A DNA stretch of 64,000 nucleotides, taken from Phycisphaerales bacterium. Lineage in GTDB: Bacteria; Planctomycetota; Phycisphaerae; UBA1845; UTPLA1. The notes under the pieces are model-generated. The model had not been told where the DNA came from. It worked only from the letters and a program-made list of their open reading frames with translations, and searched no databases. This document shows positions 8,189 to 16,911 of this stretch, in pieces. Each line of letters opens with the position of its first letter. Position 1 is the stretch's first letter. The translations under genes were made by a program, and so were the position numbers. The DNA lies in the NCBI GenBank assembly GCA_020639075.1, contig JACKHI010000001.1, positions 3,224,001 to 3,288,000 of the forward strand. Reading direction: 5' to 3'.

Positions 8189-9372
8189 CAGGAGACGGCC
8201 TCCGGCGAGCGGACGACGGCCTTCGCCTCGTAGTGCGTACCGCGCCACGAGACTTGGCGCCGGCGCATTCGCAGAATCGCGGCACGAATGATGATGATCG
8301 TCATGACGCTGGCTGCGATGGGCTGAAGTAGGCAATACGTCGCCGACACGCCCGAAATGCGATAGACGCTCAGACCGAGGTGAATTGACATTCCGATGTG
8401 GACGAACGCAAGCCCCGTGAACAGCGCCGTCAGCAGCCCCGCTGCCCCGAGTGACGCGACGATGCCGGCGCCGATCAATACGCCGATCGGCGTCACGGAA
8501 ACAAACTGGACACCGACGATCGTCAGCGCGAACTGCCACATCTGCTTGAGACCGCCGATGAGCGTGCGCGTCAGACCGCGAATGAGATTGCCGAAGCCGC
8601 CATAGAATCGCACGCTGGCGATGCGCGGCGCCATGATGTAGGCGACGCGCTGCCCCGCCCGCTTGGCGACGCGCAACAGCTCGCTGTCCTCGTCGTAGGC
8701 GCGCACGACGGATTCATGCCTGCCGATCGCCTCATATGCGTCGCGCCGGACGATCATGAAACCGCTGCCGAGGGCGTCGTCACTCGCCGGGTCGGCGATC
8801 TTGGCCGGATCGCGCCACGCGTACACCATCGCGCCGAACATGGGCACGAGCATCCGCTCCCACGTCGTTTCCAGATCGGGCCGCGCCATCACGGCAAGCC
8901 AATCGACATCCTGCTTCGTGAACTGTTGAACCAACGCGCGGACGCAGCCCGGCGCCATGCGGAAATCGCTGTCGAGGAAGATGATGCAATCGCTGTCGAT
9001 GTCGGCCGTCGCCTCGTGCAGGGCGTGCGGCTTGCCGAACATGTCATTCGGCAACTCCTCGATCTCCAGCAGTTGCAGGGCGGGATAGTTCGACTGTATT
9101 CGCCGAACGACGTCGCCGCCCTCATCGCCGGAACGATCATTGACGGCGAGGACCTGGAGGTTCGGATAGTCCTGCTGCAGGACCGACTCAAGACAGGACG
9201 CGATGAGCGATCCTTCATCCTTAAAGGGCACGACGACTGTGACGCTCGGCGCGTCGCCGCGCATCGGCTCGTCGGCCAGACCCAGCTCGGCGTGAATGAC
9301 TTTGCCGCTGTCGCGCACCTGCCGGGCGAAAATCAACAGCGCGAGGACGTACAGGAATAACAACAACCACAT
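8188..9372 (-). CDS. Family 2 glycosyltransferase, membrane-bound (HpnB/CrtQ-like)
   Basis: 394 residues starting at 9372; earlier in-frame codons lack similarity. An N-terminal membrane helix (MWLLLFLYVLALLIF) precedes a GT-A domain: SVTVVVPFKDEGSLI, VNDRSGDEGG, the FLDSDF metal-binding DXD-type motif, and the DEDSELL acceptor segment. Several hydrophobic helices fill residues 270-370. The pattern resembles glycosyltransferases linked to hopanoid and carotenoid glycolipids. It is coupled by a 1-base stop/start overlap to a CAT-like acyltransferase, which suggests a two-step glycosylation/acylation of a membrane lipid. No terpenoid gene lies in the window, so the substrate is unknown. Confidence 0.75.
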   Translation of the reverse strand: MWLLLFLYVLALLIFARQVRDSGKVIHAELGLADEPMRGDAPSVTVVVPFKDEGSLIASCLESVLQQDYPNLQVLAVNDRSGDEGGDVVRRIQSNYPALQLLEIEELPNDMFGKPHALHEATADIDSDCIIFLDSDFRMAPGCVRALVQQFTKQDVDWLAVMARPDLETTWERMLVPMFGAMVYAWRDPAKIADPASDDALGSGFMIVRRDAYEAIGRHESVVRAYDEDSELLRVAKRAGQRVAYIMAPRIASVRFYGGFGNLIRGLTRTLIGGLKQMWQFALTIVGVQFVSVTPIGVLIGAGIVASLGAAGLLTALFTGLAFVHIGMSIHLGLSVYRISGVSATYCLLQPIAASVMTIIIIRAAILRMRRRQVSWRGTHYEAKAVVRSPEAVS

Positions 9373-9505
9373 CGTCCGAACATTATAGAGGTTGGCGGCA
9401 ATCGAGATAAGGCCGCCGGATCCTCCGCGTGGGCGCCCCATCCGTTCCGAATGGAATAGTTGGGGAATCCGCCCTCATTCGAAAGGCCGAGTTTCACGCG
9501 GGCGC

Positions 9506-9531
9506 CATGCTCCCCCTCCAAGGGGAGCATG
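9506..9531. repeat. CATGC-type hairpin, copy 1
   Basis: CATGCTCCCC (9506-9515), loop CTCCAA, GGGGAGCATG (9522-9531): perfect 10-bp stem with a 6-nt loop. The same plan recurs at 9591-9616 with a different inner stem. Confidence 0.65.
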
Positions 9532-9590
9532 CGAAAAGGCAATTCGCCTCCCGATCGCCGTCTCCACAACGCAACAACCCTTCGCCTCGA

Positions 9591-9616
9591 CATGCTTGCC
9601 TTGAAGGGCAAGCATG
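9591..9616. repeat. CATGC-type hairpin, copy 2
   Basis: CATGCTTGCC (9591-9600), loop TTGAAG, GGCAAGCATG (9607-9616). The outer CATGC arms match copy 1, while the inner bases have changed on both sides so that pairing is kept. Such compensatory change points to selection on, or spread by, the folded form. Confidence 0.65.
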
Positions 9617-9652
9617 CCACCCGGCAAATCGTTGGCCCAATCCACTTCGCTG

Positions 9653-9675
9653 TCGGGGTCGATGACCCGACCTAC
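9653..9675 (+). repeat. TCGGGTC-GAT-GACCCGA hairpin repeat, copy 1
   Basis: Variant with one extra G in the left arm, followed by the usual CCTAC. Lies 20 bp from a GGTGGGC-type copy (9695-9715). Confidence 0.75.
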
Positions 9676-9694
9676 AACTACGACGACTACTCTT

Positions 9695-9715
9695 GGTGGG
9701 CACGGCCCACCCTAC
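9695..9715 (+). repeat. GGTGGGC-ACG-GCCCACC hairpin repeat
   Basis: Perfect 7-bp stem with ACG loop, followed by CTAC. Same orientation as the neighbouring TCGGG-type copies. Confidence 0.75.
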
Positions 9716-9739
9716 GAATCGAACCCTTCCGCATTCGTG

Positions 9740-9761
9740 TCGGGGCGATGACCCGACCTAC
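9740..9761 (+). repeat. TCGGGTC-GAT-GACCCGA hairpin repeat, copy 2
   Basis: Variant core TCGGGGCGATGACCCGA followed by CCTAC; the identical variant occurs at 24334-24355. Confidence 0.75.
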
Positions 9762-9854
9762 AAGGGTCCGACCTTCACGAACTCAATCGAACACGGGGCA
9801 AGGGCAAATACTTGGGCGCGTCGCCGCGCGGGGCGGCGAACGCGGCGTCCGGCG

Positions 9855-9923
9855 TTTGCAGAATTTGCACGAGTTTGCGGGAGTTTGCGACACTTTGCGG
9901 GACTTTGCACGAAGGGTTTTTGC
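9855..9923. repeat. Helically phased TTTGC array
   Basis: TTTGC begins at 9855, 9864, 9874, 9884, 9894 and 9904, a spacing of 9-10 bp, with a further copy at 9919. The last regular unit reads TTTGCACGAAG. A 10-bp period is one helical turn and is not a multiple of three, so this is not coding. A reverse-complement relative lies at 22141-22175. Confidence 0.8.
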
Positions 9924-10124
9924 GGGATGGCCTCGGCCCGACAGCGAATGGCGTGCTGGAGACGAGAAAATAAGAAATCCAACGCCGTCGAAACCGCACA
10001 AAAAAAGGCCGTTTTCATGCGTCGCGTCGCGCTCTGGTGCGCTCGTTGCGACATCTCTATATTGGCTTGATTGCGATGGCCGCCTGCCTGAATCCTCCGG
10101 CCCGCTCGCAGCGAGGAGTCAATC

Positions 10125-11537
10125 ATGCTGAAGAAACGTTCGTGGGCCGAACCCTACAAGATCAAGATGGTCGAGCACCTCACGATGACGACGCGCCGCC
10201 AGCGCGAGCGCGCTATCGCCGACGCTGGATTCAACACATTCCTGCTGCGGAGCCGCGACGTCTATATCGATCTGTTGACCGACTCCGGTACATCGGCCAT
10301 GAGCGACATGCAATGGGCCGCGCTTATGCGGGGCGACGAGGCCTACGCCGGCAGCGAGAACTTCTACCATCTGGAAGAGGCGATGCGCCGCCACTACGGC
10401 TACAAGCATCTGATCCCGACGCACCAGGGCCGCGGCGCCGAGAACATCCTCAGCCGAATCTGCATCAAACCGGGCGACTACGTCCCGGGCAACATGTATT
10501 TCACGACGACGAAACTTCATCAGGAACTGGCGGGCGGCAAGTTCGTCGATGTCATCATCGACGAGGCACACAACCCGGACAGTGAATTTCCCTTCAAGGG
10601 CAACTGCGATCTGAAGAAGATTCAGCGGCTCATCGATGACGTCGGGGCGGACAAGATCCCCTACCTCTCGCTCGAAACCAACGTCAATATGGCCGGCGGT
10701 CAGCCCTGCAGCCTCGCCAACATCCGGGACACGGCGGCGCTCTGCCACAAGCACGGCATCAACGTCTTCCTCGACGCGACGCGCGCCATCGAAAACGCCT
10801 TCTTCATCAAGGAGCGCGAGCCCGGCTACGCCGACAAATCGCTCGCCGACATTCTGCTGGAAATCTGCTCGCACACCGACGGCTGCACGATGTCCGCCAA
10901 GAAGGACTCACTCGTCAACATCGGCGGCTTTCTCGCGATCAACGACGACGCGATCGCTGACGAAGCGCGCAACCTCGTCGTCGTTTACGAAGGCCTGCAC
11001 ACCTACGGCGGCATGGCCGGACGCGATATGGAGGCGCTCGCGGTCGGTATCGAGGAGTCCGTGCAGTTCGACCACATCCACGCCCGCATCGGTCAGGTCG
11101 AGTACCTCGGCCACAAGCTGATCGAGGCCGGGGTGCCGATCGTTCATCCCATCGGCGGCCACGGCATCTTCATCAACGCGAAGAAGTTCCTGCCGCACAT
11201 TCCGCAGTCCCAGTTCCCCGCGCAGGCCCTGGCCGCTGCGCTCTACGTCGACGGCGGCGTGCGCGGCATGGAGCGCGGCGCCGTCTCGGCCGGTCGAGAC
11301 AAAGAGACGGGTGAGAACATCCTGCCCAGCCTCGAACTCGTGAGATTGACGATTCCGCGTCGCGTCTACACGCAGGCCCACATGGATGTGACGGCCGAAT
11401 CCGTGATGTCGCTTTGGGACGATCGCGAGAAAATCGTCGGTCTGGAACTGACCTACGAACCGAAACATCTCCGGTTCTTCCAGGCGCGCTTCGCACCGAT
11501 CAACGCCGATCGCGTCCTGAACACCGACGTGTCGTAG
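10125..11537 (+). CDS. tpl: Tyrosine phenol-lyase (beta-tyrosinase)
   Basis: 470 residues, full length for the tryptophanase/tyrosine phenol-lyase family of PLP enzymes, which split aromatic amino acids to pyruvate and ammonia. The PLP lysine is Lys260 in MSAKKD (CfTPL Lys257, offset +3). Two specificity residues of tyrosine phenol-lyase are kept at that offset: Thr127 in YFTTT and Arg384 in MERG, where tryptophanase has Asp and a hydrophobic residue. So phenol release from tyrosine is the better call. GAGGAG precedes the ATG. No tyrosine permease is adjacent; the enzyme stands alone, convergent to a sensor kinase 17 bp away. Confidence 0.9.
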   Translation: MLKKRSWAEPYKIKMVEHLTMTTRRQRERAIADAGFNTFLLRSRDVYIDLLTDSGTSAMSDMQWAALMRGDEAYAGSENFYHLEEAMRRHYGYKHLIPTHQGRGAENILSRICIKPGDYVPGNMYFTTTKLHQELAGGKFVDVIIDEAHNPDSEFPFKGNCDLKKIQRLIDDVGADKIPYLSLETNVNMAGGQPCSLANIRDTAALCHKHGINVFLDATRAIENAFFIKEREPGYADKSLADILLEICSHTDGCTMSAKKDSLVNIGGFLAINDDAIADEARNLVVVYEGLHTYGGMAGRDMEALAVGIEESVQFDHIHARIGQVEYLGHKLIEAGVPIVHPIGGHGIFINAKKFLPHIPQSQFPAQALAAALYVDGGVRGMERGAVSAGRDKETGENILPSLELVRLTIPRRVYTQAHMDVTAESVMSLWDDREKIVGLELTYEPKHLRFFQARFAPINADRVLNTDVS

Positions 11538-11554
11538 GGCATGCGAGCGACGAC

Positions 11555-14245
11555 TCACGCATCGACGGGCATCGCGGCCTTGCTGGGCAAATGGCTTCGG
11601 ATGCACGCCAGCAACTCGCGCCGTCGGATCGGTTTCGTCAGGTAGTCCGTGCATCCGGCCTCGATGCACTTCTCCCGATCGCCGCGCATCGAATGAGCCG
11701 TCAGCGCGATGATCGGCCTGGCGTAACCGTTCATTCGAAGCTGTCGCGTCGCTTCGTATCCGTCGAGCACCGGCATCTGCATGTCCATGAGCACGACGTC
11801 GTAGGCGTCGCCGGACCCTGTATTCGCTTCGATCTGACTGATCGCATCCCTGCCGTTTTCGACGATGACAGGCGTCACGCCCGCTCGGCGGAGCATCATG
11901 TTGATCAGTCGCTGGTTGTCCGGACCGTCCTCGGCGACGAGCACTCGCGCATTGAGTTTCACTTCATCCGCTTCATTCGCCGAACCGGCGCAGACAATCT
12001 CCGCCGGCGCCGGCGGAAGATCGACGAACGGAATCTCGCGCACGTCGCCCGTTGCGACGGTGATCGAAAATGTACTGCCCACACCGCTCCTGCTTTCGAC
12101 GCGTATCGTCCCGCCGAGCATTTCCGCAAGACGCCGGCTGATGACGAGACCGAGACCCGTCCCGCCGAATCGGCGCGCCATCGTCGTATCCGCCTGCGTA
12201 AACGCGCGGAACAGTCGCGGAATCTGCTCCGCATCCAGACCGATGCCCGTATCGATGACGTCGAACTGGAACATCGGATTCAGGTCGTCCGGAAGGAATC
12301 GCAGGACGACTCGAACGCCGCCGGTCTCCGTGAACTTGATCGCGTTTCCGATGATATTCACGAGAATCTGGCGCAACCTCGTCGGATCCGACTCGATCAG
12401 ACTCGGCACGCTCCCGTCGATTTCGAGTTGAAGCGAAAGCTGTTTGGAATCCGCCCGGACGCGCAAGAGCTCCTTTGTTTCATGGGCAATGCTGACGGGC
12501 GAGCAAGCGATGCACTCGACGCTCAATCGGCCCGCTTCAATCTTGGACAAGTCAAGGATGTCGTTGATGATCTCGAGGAGATGTTCGCCGTTGCGCCGAA
12601 TCGTCTGGACGGCGCGAGCGCGTTCAGTCTCGTCGATTTCCGCATCCAGCAGATGCTCGGAAAACCCGAGAATCGCCGTCATCGGCGTTCGAATTTCGTG
12701 GCTCATGTTCGCCAGGAATTCCGTCTTGGCCCGCGTAGCGGCTTCGGCGGCGCGATGTGCCGCTCGCAGTTGTTCTTCGACTTCTTTGTCGAAACTGACG
12801 TCCTTATGCGTCCCCAGCATTCGCAGCGGTCGCCCCATCGGATCGCGCGCCACGATCTTGCCGCGCGTCAGGATCCACTTCCAGTCGCCGGATTTGGTTC
12901 GCATTCGATGCCGCGATTCGATGCGCGGCGTTTTGTTGTCGAGATACGCCTGCAAGACGGCGTTGACATGCGCGGCGTCGTCCGGGTGGACGAGCCGCAT
13001 CCAGTCATCGAATGTCGACACGATCTCGTCCGAATCGTACCCGAGCATATCGAACCACGAGTCGTTGTGGACCATCCGGCCGCTGGTGAGATTCCAGTCC
13101 CAGATTCCGTCGGCCGCACTTTCGACGGCAAGCTTGTATCGTTGCTCGCTTTCCTGAAGCGCCAGTTCAAAGCGCTTTCGCTCGCTGATGTCCTGAAAGG
13201 TTCCGTGGATGCGAACGATCCTGCCACTCTCGAAATGCGGTTCGCCGATCACGCGCACCCACAGATGACGGCCCTTCGCCGATACGAACGCCAGCTCAAG
13301 ATCGAACGGAATCCCCTTGTTCCGAGCAGCGCTCAATGCGCGTTCGAGCCGGGCGCGCGAATCGGGATCGTAGAATGCGGTCGCCACGTCCAGCTCGGGA
13401 CGGAACGTCATCGGCAATTCGTGAATACGGAAGACTTGTTCGGACCAGAAGAGCCGATTGCTGTCGATATCCCACTTCCAGCCGCCGACGCGCGCGATTG
13501 CCTCGGCGCGCTGCAGTAGCTCGCGGTTCAACTCAAGTTCGATGCGGCGACGATGTTCCAGCGTGATATCGGCGAGTGAGCCAGAAGCCCGAATCGGCTC
13601 GCCGCTCTCCGACCACTCGACGATGCAGCCGTGATCCCGAAACCATCGATACTCACCGCCCTCGCACTGGATTCTGAACTCGACGGATGATGGCCTCCGG
13701 GTTTCGATTCGCCGGCGCATTGCCTCATCAAAGGTGTTCCGATCATCCTTATGAATCGACTCAATCCACGAATCGGCGTCGCCCCGCAAGGCGCCGCATG
13801 AATGGCCGAGCAGTTCGAAGACGCGCCGGGAATACCAGCGCTCTCCAGTCTGCATCCACCAATCCCAGAAGCCCTCGCCGGCGCCGGTCAGGAATCCATC
13901 CAATCGCGCGTGCGCCTCCTGCGCCGACGCCGCGTTCGCCGCGGCTTCACTGTCGAGACGTCTGAGTCGGCGCCTGCTGCGCAGCGCCAGGGATGCCGCA
14001 AACAGAAATCCCAAAGCGAGCGCCGCCATTGCGCCGAAAGGGTATAGCGCCTCCCCGGGCAAACCCTGCAGGGACCCGCCCGCGCTTTCGGTCGCCTGCG
14101 CGTGAACGATCAACAAGGACGCGGCGACGCCCGCCACGAACATGACGATCGGCAGCAACGCAGTCGATCGGAGATCGATCGAGCGATCCGAATTGGATCG
14201 CGCAACAATCGGATCACTCTGAGAGGTAGAGCAGTCACTCTTCAT
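11555..14245 (-). CDS. Hybrid sensor histidine kinase with three PAS domains
   Basis: 896 residues. Two membrane helices (about 27-49 and 68-88) with a short external loop, three PAS/PAC domains (about 110-235, 240-365, 365-490), HisKA with phospho-acceptor His516 in MSHEIRTPM, an HATPase domain with NIIGNAIKF (N box), DTGIGL and GGTGLGL, and a C-terminal receiver with phospho-acceptor Asp821 and the KP motif (YLTKPIRR). The kinase should autophosphorylate and pass phosphate to its own receiver, then to an HPt partner. No HPt with a histidine is encoded nearby. It lies 175 bp downstream of the HPr-rel-A operon on the same strand; co-transcription is possible but unsupported. Confidence 0.92.
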   Translation of the reverse strand: MKSDCSTSQSDPIVARSNSDRSIDLRSTALLPIVMFVAGVAASLLIVHAQATESAGGSLQGLPGEALYPFGAMAALALGFLFAASLALRSRRRLRRLDSEAAANAASAQEAHARLDGFLTGAGEGFWDWWMQTGERWYSRRVFELLGHSCGALRGDADSWIESIHKDDRNTFDEAMRRRIETRRPSSVEFRIQCEGGEYRWFRDHGCIVEWSESGEPIRASGSLADITLEHRRRIELELNRELLQRAEAIARVGGWKWDIDSNRLFWSEQVFRIHELPMTFRPELDVATAFYDPDSRARLERALSAARNKGIPFDLELAFVSAKGRHLWVRVIGEPHFESGRIVRIHGTFQDISERKRFELALQESEQRYKLAVESAADGIWDWNLTSGRMVHNDSWFDMLGYDSDEIVSTFDDWMRLVHPDDAAHVNAVLQAYLDNKTPRIESRHRMRTKSGDWKWILTRGKIVARDPMGRPLRMLGTHKDVSFDKEVEEQLRAAHRAAEAATRAKTEFLANMSHEIRTPMTAILGFSEHLLDAEIDETERARAVQTIRRNGEHLLEIINDILDLSKIEAGRLSVECIACSPVSIAHETKELLRVRADSKQLSLQLEIDGSVPSLIESDPTRLRQILVNIIGNAIKFTETGGVRVVLRFLPDDLNPMFQFDVIDTGIGLDAEQIPRLFRAFTQADTTMARRFGGTGLGLVISRRLAEMLGGTIRVESRSGVGSTFSITVATGDVREIPFVDLPPAPAEIVCAGSANEADEVKLNARVLVAEDGPDNQRLINMMLRRAGVTPVIVENGRDAISQIEANTGSGDAYDVVLMDMQMPVLDGYEATRQLRMNGYARPIIALTAHSMRGDREKCIEAGCTDYLTKPIRRRELLACIRSHLPSKAAMPVDA

Positions 14246-14420
14246 GCGTTTCCGGACTCACATACCCTGTAGTCAGATTCCCCCGGCGTGTCATCGAATC
14301 GCTCGTTATGTGGATTCAACGGAACCTGCACGAAGTGTTGTCCCGTCCGCTAAGGAACGGAATCCGACGAGCGCGTCGCGTGCGACGAACGATCGGGACC
14401 GAAAACCCAGTTTGCGCGGG

Positions 14421-15569
14421 TTAGGACGTAGCGCCCTGCGAAAGCGGTTTCGCCAGAAATCGGATGGCCCGCGTCGCGTGCGCCGCAAGCGACCAGCCGA
14501 AGTGCCGATGCGGGTAGATCTGGCGCAGATGTGCCGGGCCCGGTAAGACGACGGCGGACAGATATGCAACGCGGCCGGTCCACGACGGGATCGACAACGA
14601 GTTGACCATGACATCCGTGGCGTGCCTTGACTCGCCGTGCGGCGCCTGCCACAGCACGAGCCTGTCCAGCATCGAGGTTCGCTTCGACAGTCGGGCGAGG
14701 ATGCTCGTGAGCGCGCCGGCCGGCCCAAGCGTTTCCTTCACGCGCGTCAGCGCGAAACGCATCGCGGGTTCCAGTCGAAATGCGCGGCATCGGTCGACGA
14801 TTCGCGACGCGTCGAGATCATCGCCGTGAAACCGCAGCCACGCGTATATGTCGTATAGCCATCGAAGTTCTCGACCGCCGTGGAGGGCGGCGTGCGCCGC
14901 CAGATGGATCAGGTTCATCTCGGCATCGAGAACCGATACGGAACAGCCTGCCAATTCGGCGGCAGTTGTCGCATCCATAAATGCGAATGGCGGAATTGTG
15001 AACGCGAAACGAAGCGGTCGAAAAGGCCGTACATGCAGATCGATGCGAACCGCCGGCTCCGATCGCGTCACATACTCACGCTCGTAGTGAAATCGCGGAA
15101 AGAAGTCGGGACGCAGGAGATCCGCGCCCGGTTCCCATCCGGCACGCTTCAGGACTCCGTCGGCAATCTCGGCGCAGGCGGGGTCGATCAGCAAGTCAAC
15201 ATCAACCATCGGGCGCATCGACCAATCGGAATAAACCGACGCGAGGAGTGCAGCCCCCTTCAGAAAAACGCAGCGGGCGCCCTCGCGCGTCATGGCCGTG
15301 ACGACGGGAAGGACTCGCTCGATCTTGATTCGATTGGCCTCGCGCACGTGCCGCGCGTAGGCGGAGAGCTCTCTCACGGCCTCATCGGGGACATCGACGT
15401 CAAGTTCTCGCAACCTTGAAAGCAGCACGCCGCCGACGCGTTGCTGCCATGCAACCAGAGCGACACGGCCCCAGATGCGCCGATCCCGAATCTCCCGAAG
15501 AGCGGCTTCCGGGGAAACGGAGAGCACGCTCGCGATGAGTCTCATGATCTCGGACGGACGCTGCTGCAA
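14421..15569 (-). CDS. NTP_transf_5-type nucleotidyltransferase of an HPr-rel-A operon
   Basis: 382 residues. Conserved core CVFLKGAALLASVY then RPMVDVDLLID (about residues 96-130), the Lys-Gly and D-x-D pattern of this minimal nucleotidyltransferase family; the rest is helical (LIHLAAHAALHGG). A start at TTG 15569 is favoured because AGGAG lies 9-10 nt upstream, while the ATG at 15545 has no clear ribosome-binding site. It is 25 bp downstream of the HprK-like kinase gene. In other genomes such proteins accompany HprK-like kinases and PqqD-like proteins (HPr-rel-A system, and some lasso-peptide clusters), suggesting nucleotidylation of a peptide or protein. The substrate is not known. Confidence 0.75.
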   Translation of the reverse strand: MQQRPSEIMRLIASVLSVSPEAALREIRDRRIWGRVALVAWQQRVGGVLLSRLRELDVDVPDEAVRELSAYARHVREANRIKIERVLPVVTAMTREGARCVFLKGAALLASVYSDWSMRPMVDVDLLIDPACAEIADGVLKRAGWEPGADLLRPDFFPRFHYEREYVTRSEPAVRIDLHVRPFRPLRFAFTIPPFAFMDATTAAELAGCSVSVLDAEMNLIHLAAHAALHGGRELRWLYDIYAWLRFHGDDLDASRIVDRCRAFRLEPAMRFALTRVKETLGPAGALTSILARLSKRTSMLDRLVLWQAPHGESRHATDVMVNSLSIPSWTGRVAYLSAVVLPGPAHLRQIYPHRHFGWSLAAHATRAIRFLAKPLSQGATS

Positions 15570-15594
15570 TGTGAATCACTCCTGACGATCACGA

Positions 15595-16542
15595 TCAAGC
15601 TGCGCTCAGAGAGACAGTCTTCGATGGTCGGCGTCGATGGGTCGCTGCCGACTCCGCGAGTCGATCCATGATCCTGCAAGTTGTTTCCAGATCGCCGGAT
15701 TGCAGCCGTTCGCTTCGCGCGGACTTCGCAATCCTCGACAGCAACGAAATCGCTTCCGATCGAAACCTGAGCAGGTTGAAACATCGCCGGCTCATTTCAA
15801 AGACGGATTCCGCCTGGGACATCGGCGTTGCGACGGGAGCGGCGTCAGGCATCAGCGACGGGAAAACGATGAGACGAATCGGCGTCGCCGAAGCAATCGC
15901 ATCGGGGCGAATCGCGCAGGCCGGCAGGAGTCGAATTGCGCCTTTGTCCGCGCGATCGAACGTCGGCGCCGCGTCGACGGGAAGTCCGAACGACTTGAGC
16001 ACGTCGAACGATCCCGATTTGATGCTGAGCGCCTTGGGATAGGGAACTATCGAGCCGTCGCGACCGTCGATCATGGCGAATTCGTCGCTCGCGTAGCGCC
16101 AGCCGCGAGACGTCAGGGCCGCGGCAAGAGTTGTCTTGCCGAATCCGGGGCCGCCCGGAATGATGACACCGACTCCGTCCCGCGTCATCGCGGCAGCGTG
16201 CAGCAACAGGTATCGCGGCATGAATCTCGCGATGCAGAGATTGACGGCGCCTTCCACATGCGGAAGCACGCGGGACATCTTCCGAACGGTGAACACATCG
16301 TCGACATCGCTGGTGATGTGATAGTGCGACAGGCCCGTCCGGCGTGACCGCCGCCGAAGAACGCGGACTTCGAAGGAGGCTTCAGTCCCGCCTTCCGCGG
16401 CGTTGATTCTGAAGGGCGCATAGAGCGCGTCGTAGGCCGCGGCGACGCGGGGCTCCGATGTTGCGAGCGTCACGCGGACCGGGCCGATTCGGTATGTCGA
16501 TCGCATCCGCTGCCTTGAGTCTCGGCGTGTAGAGTCCATCAT
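15595..16542 (-). CDS. HprK-related serine kinase (HPr-rel-A type)
   Basis: 315 residues. P-loop GGPGFGKTT (130-138), the following GWRYASDEFAMID segment (148-159) with the Asp-Glu typical of HPr kinase relatives, and PYPKALSIKSGSFDVL, a strong match in pattern to HPr-rel-A kinases. True HPr kinase phosphorylates a serine of HPr; no HPr is present here, and the family is thought to act on another substrate. A related kinase phosphorylates the C-terminal serine of a lasso peptide. The gene is 12 bp after the PqqD-like gene and 25 bp before the nucleotidyltransferase, so all belong to one transcript. Confidence 0.82.
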   Translation of the reverse strand: MMDSTRRDSRQRMRSTYRIGPVRVTLATSEPRVAAAYDALYAPFRINAAEGGTEASFEVRVLRRRSRRTGLSHYHITSDVDDVFTVRKMSRVLPHVEGAVNLCIARFMPRYLLLHAAAMTRDGVGVIIPGGPGFGKTTLAAALTSRGWRYASDEFAMIDGRDGSIVPYPKALSIKSGSFDVLKSFGLPVDAAPTFDRADKGAIRLLPACAIRPDAIASATPIRLIVFPSLMPDAAPVATPMSQAESVFEMSRRCFNLLRFRSEAISLLSRIAKSARSERLQSGDLETTCRIMDRLAESAATHRRRPSKTVSLSAA

Positions 16543-16554
16543 GATCCGTGGTTC

Positions 16555-16869
16555 TCAAGGAAGCTGCAAAAGGCCGTCGCGCTGCAGCATTCTGATGGCT
16601 TCGCCAACGCCGTGGTCGACAATGCGTTCATGCGCGACATTGGATTCGCCGGCAACGAGCGCCATTGTCAACTCACGTCTGATGTCGGCGCTCGTTCGAA
16701 CGCCATCGCAGCATTCCCAAACGCGTCGCGCCGTACGATTCAAGTAGTGAACCGTGTCGCGCGCCAAGTCGTAGATGACGGCCTCATCCTCGAGTTCGAA
16801 CGTTTCCAGACCGTCGCGCTGCATCAGCGGCGTCGATTCATGATGGGATATCTCGCAATCAGCAGGCAA
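16555..16869 (-). CDS. PqqD-like peptide chaperone of an HPr-rel-A operon
   Basis: 104 residues, one PqqD-like winged-helix domain: VIYDLARDTVHYLNRTARRVWECCDG is the core (about residues 31-56), where PqqD proteins keep hhxL-N-xxAxxIWxxxDG. PqqD folds (RiPP recognition elements) bind leader sequences of small substrate peptides and present them to modifying enzymes. The start is a TTG at 16869, preceded by a TGA in the same frame and by the strong ribosome-binding site GGGGGAGGAG 10 nt upstream; the ATG at 16824 would remove 15 residues. It follows the 75-residue RR-motif gene by 42 bp. Confidence 0.8.
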   Translation of the reverse strand: MPADCEISHHESTPLMQRDGLETFELEDEAVIYDLARDTVHYLNRTARRVWECCDGVRTSADIRRELTMALVAGESNVAHERIVDHGVGEAIRMLQRDGLLQLP

Positions 16870-16911
16870 ACATCACACTCCTCCCCCGGATGGCTCGTCG
16901 ACCGCCATCCA

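Larger units (their letters stand above)
9373..10124. other. 752-bp gene-free gap filled with repeat modules
   Basis: Divergent intergenic region between the glycosyltransferase and tyrosine phenol-lyase. It holds two CATGC-type hairpins (9506-9531, 9591-9616), two copies of the TCGGG hairpin (9653-9675, 9740-9761), one GGTGGGC hairpin (9695-9715) and a phased TTTGC array (9855-9923). No protein-like frame is evident. The tyrosine phenol-lyase ribosome-binding site GAGGAG lies just before 10125. Confidence 0.75.

Noticed and set aside
11414..13519. 701-codon open frame on the plus strand
   Set aside because: Antisense to the hybrid sensor kinase, which has all catalytic motifs in order.
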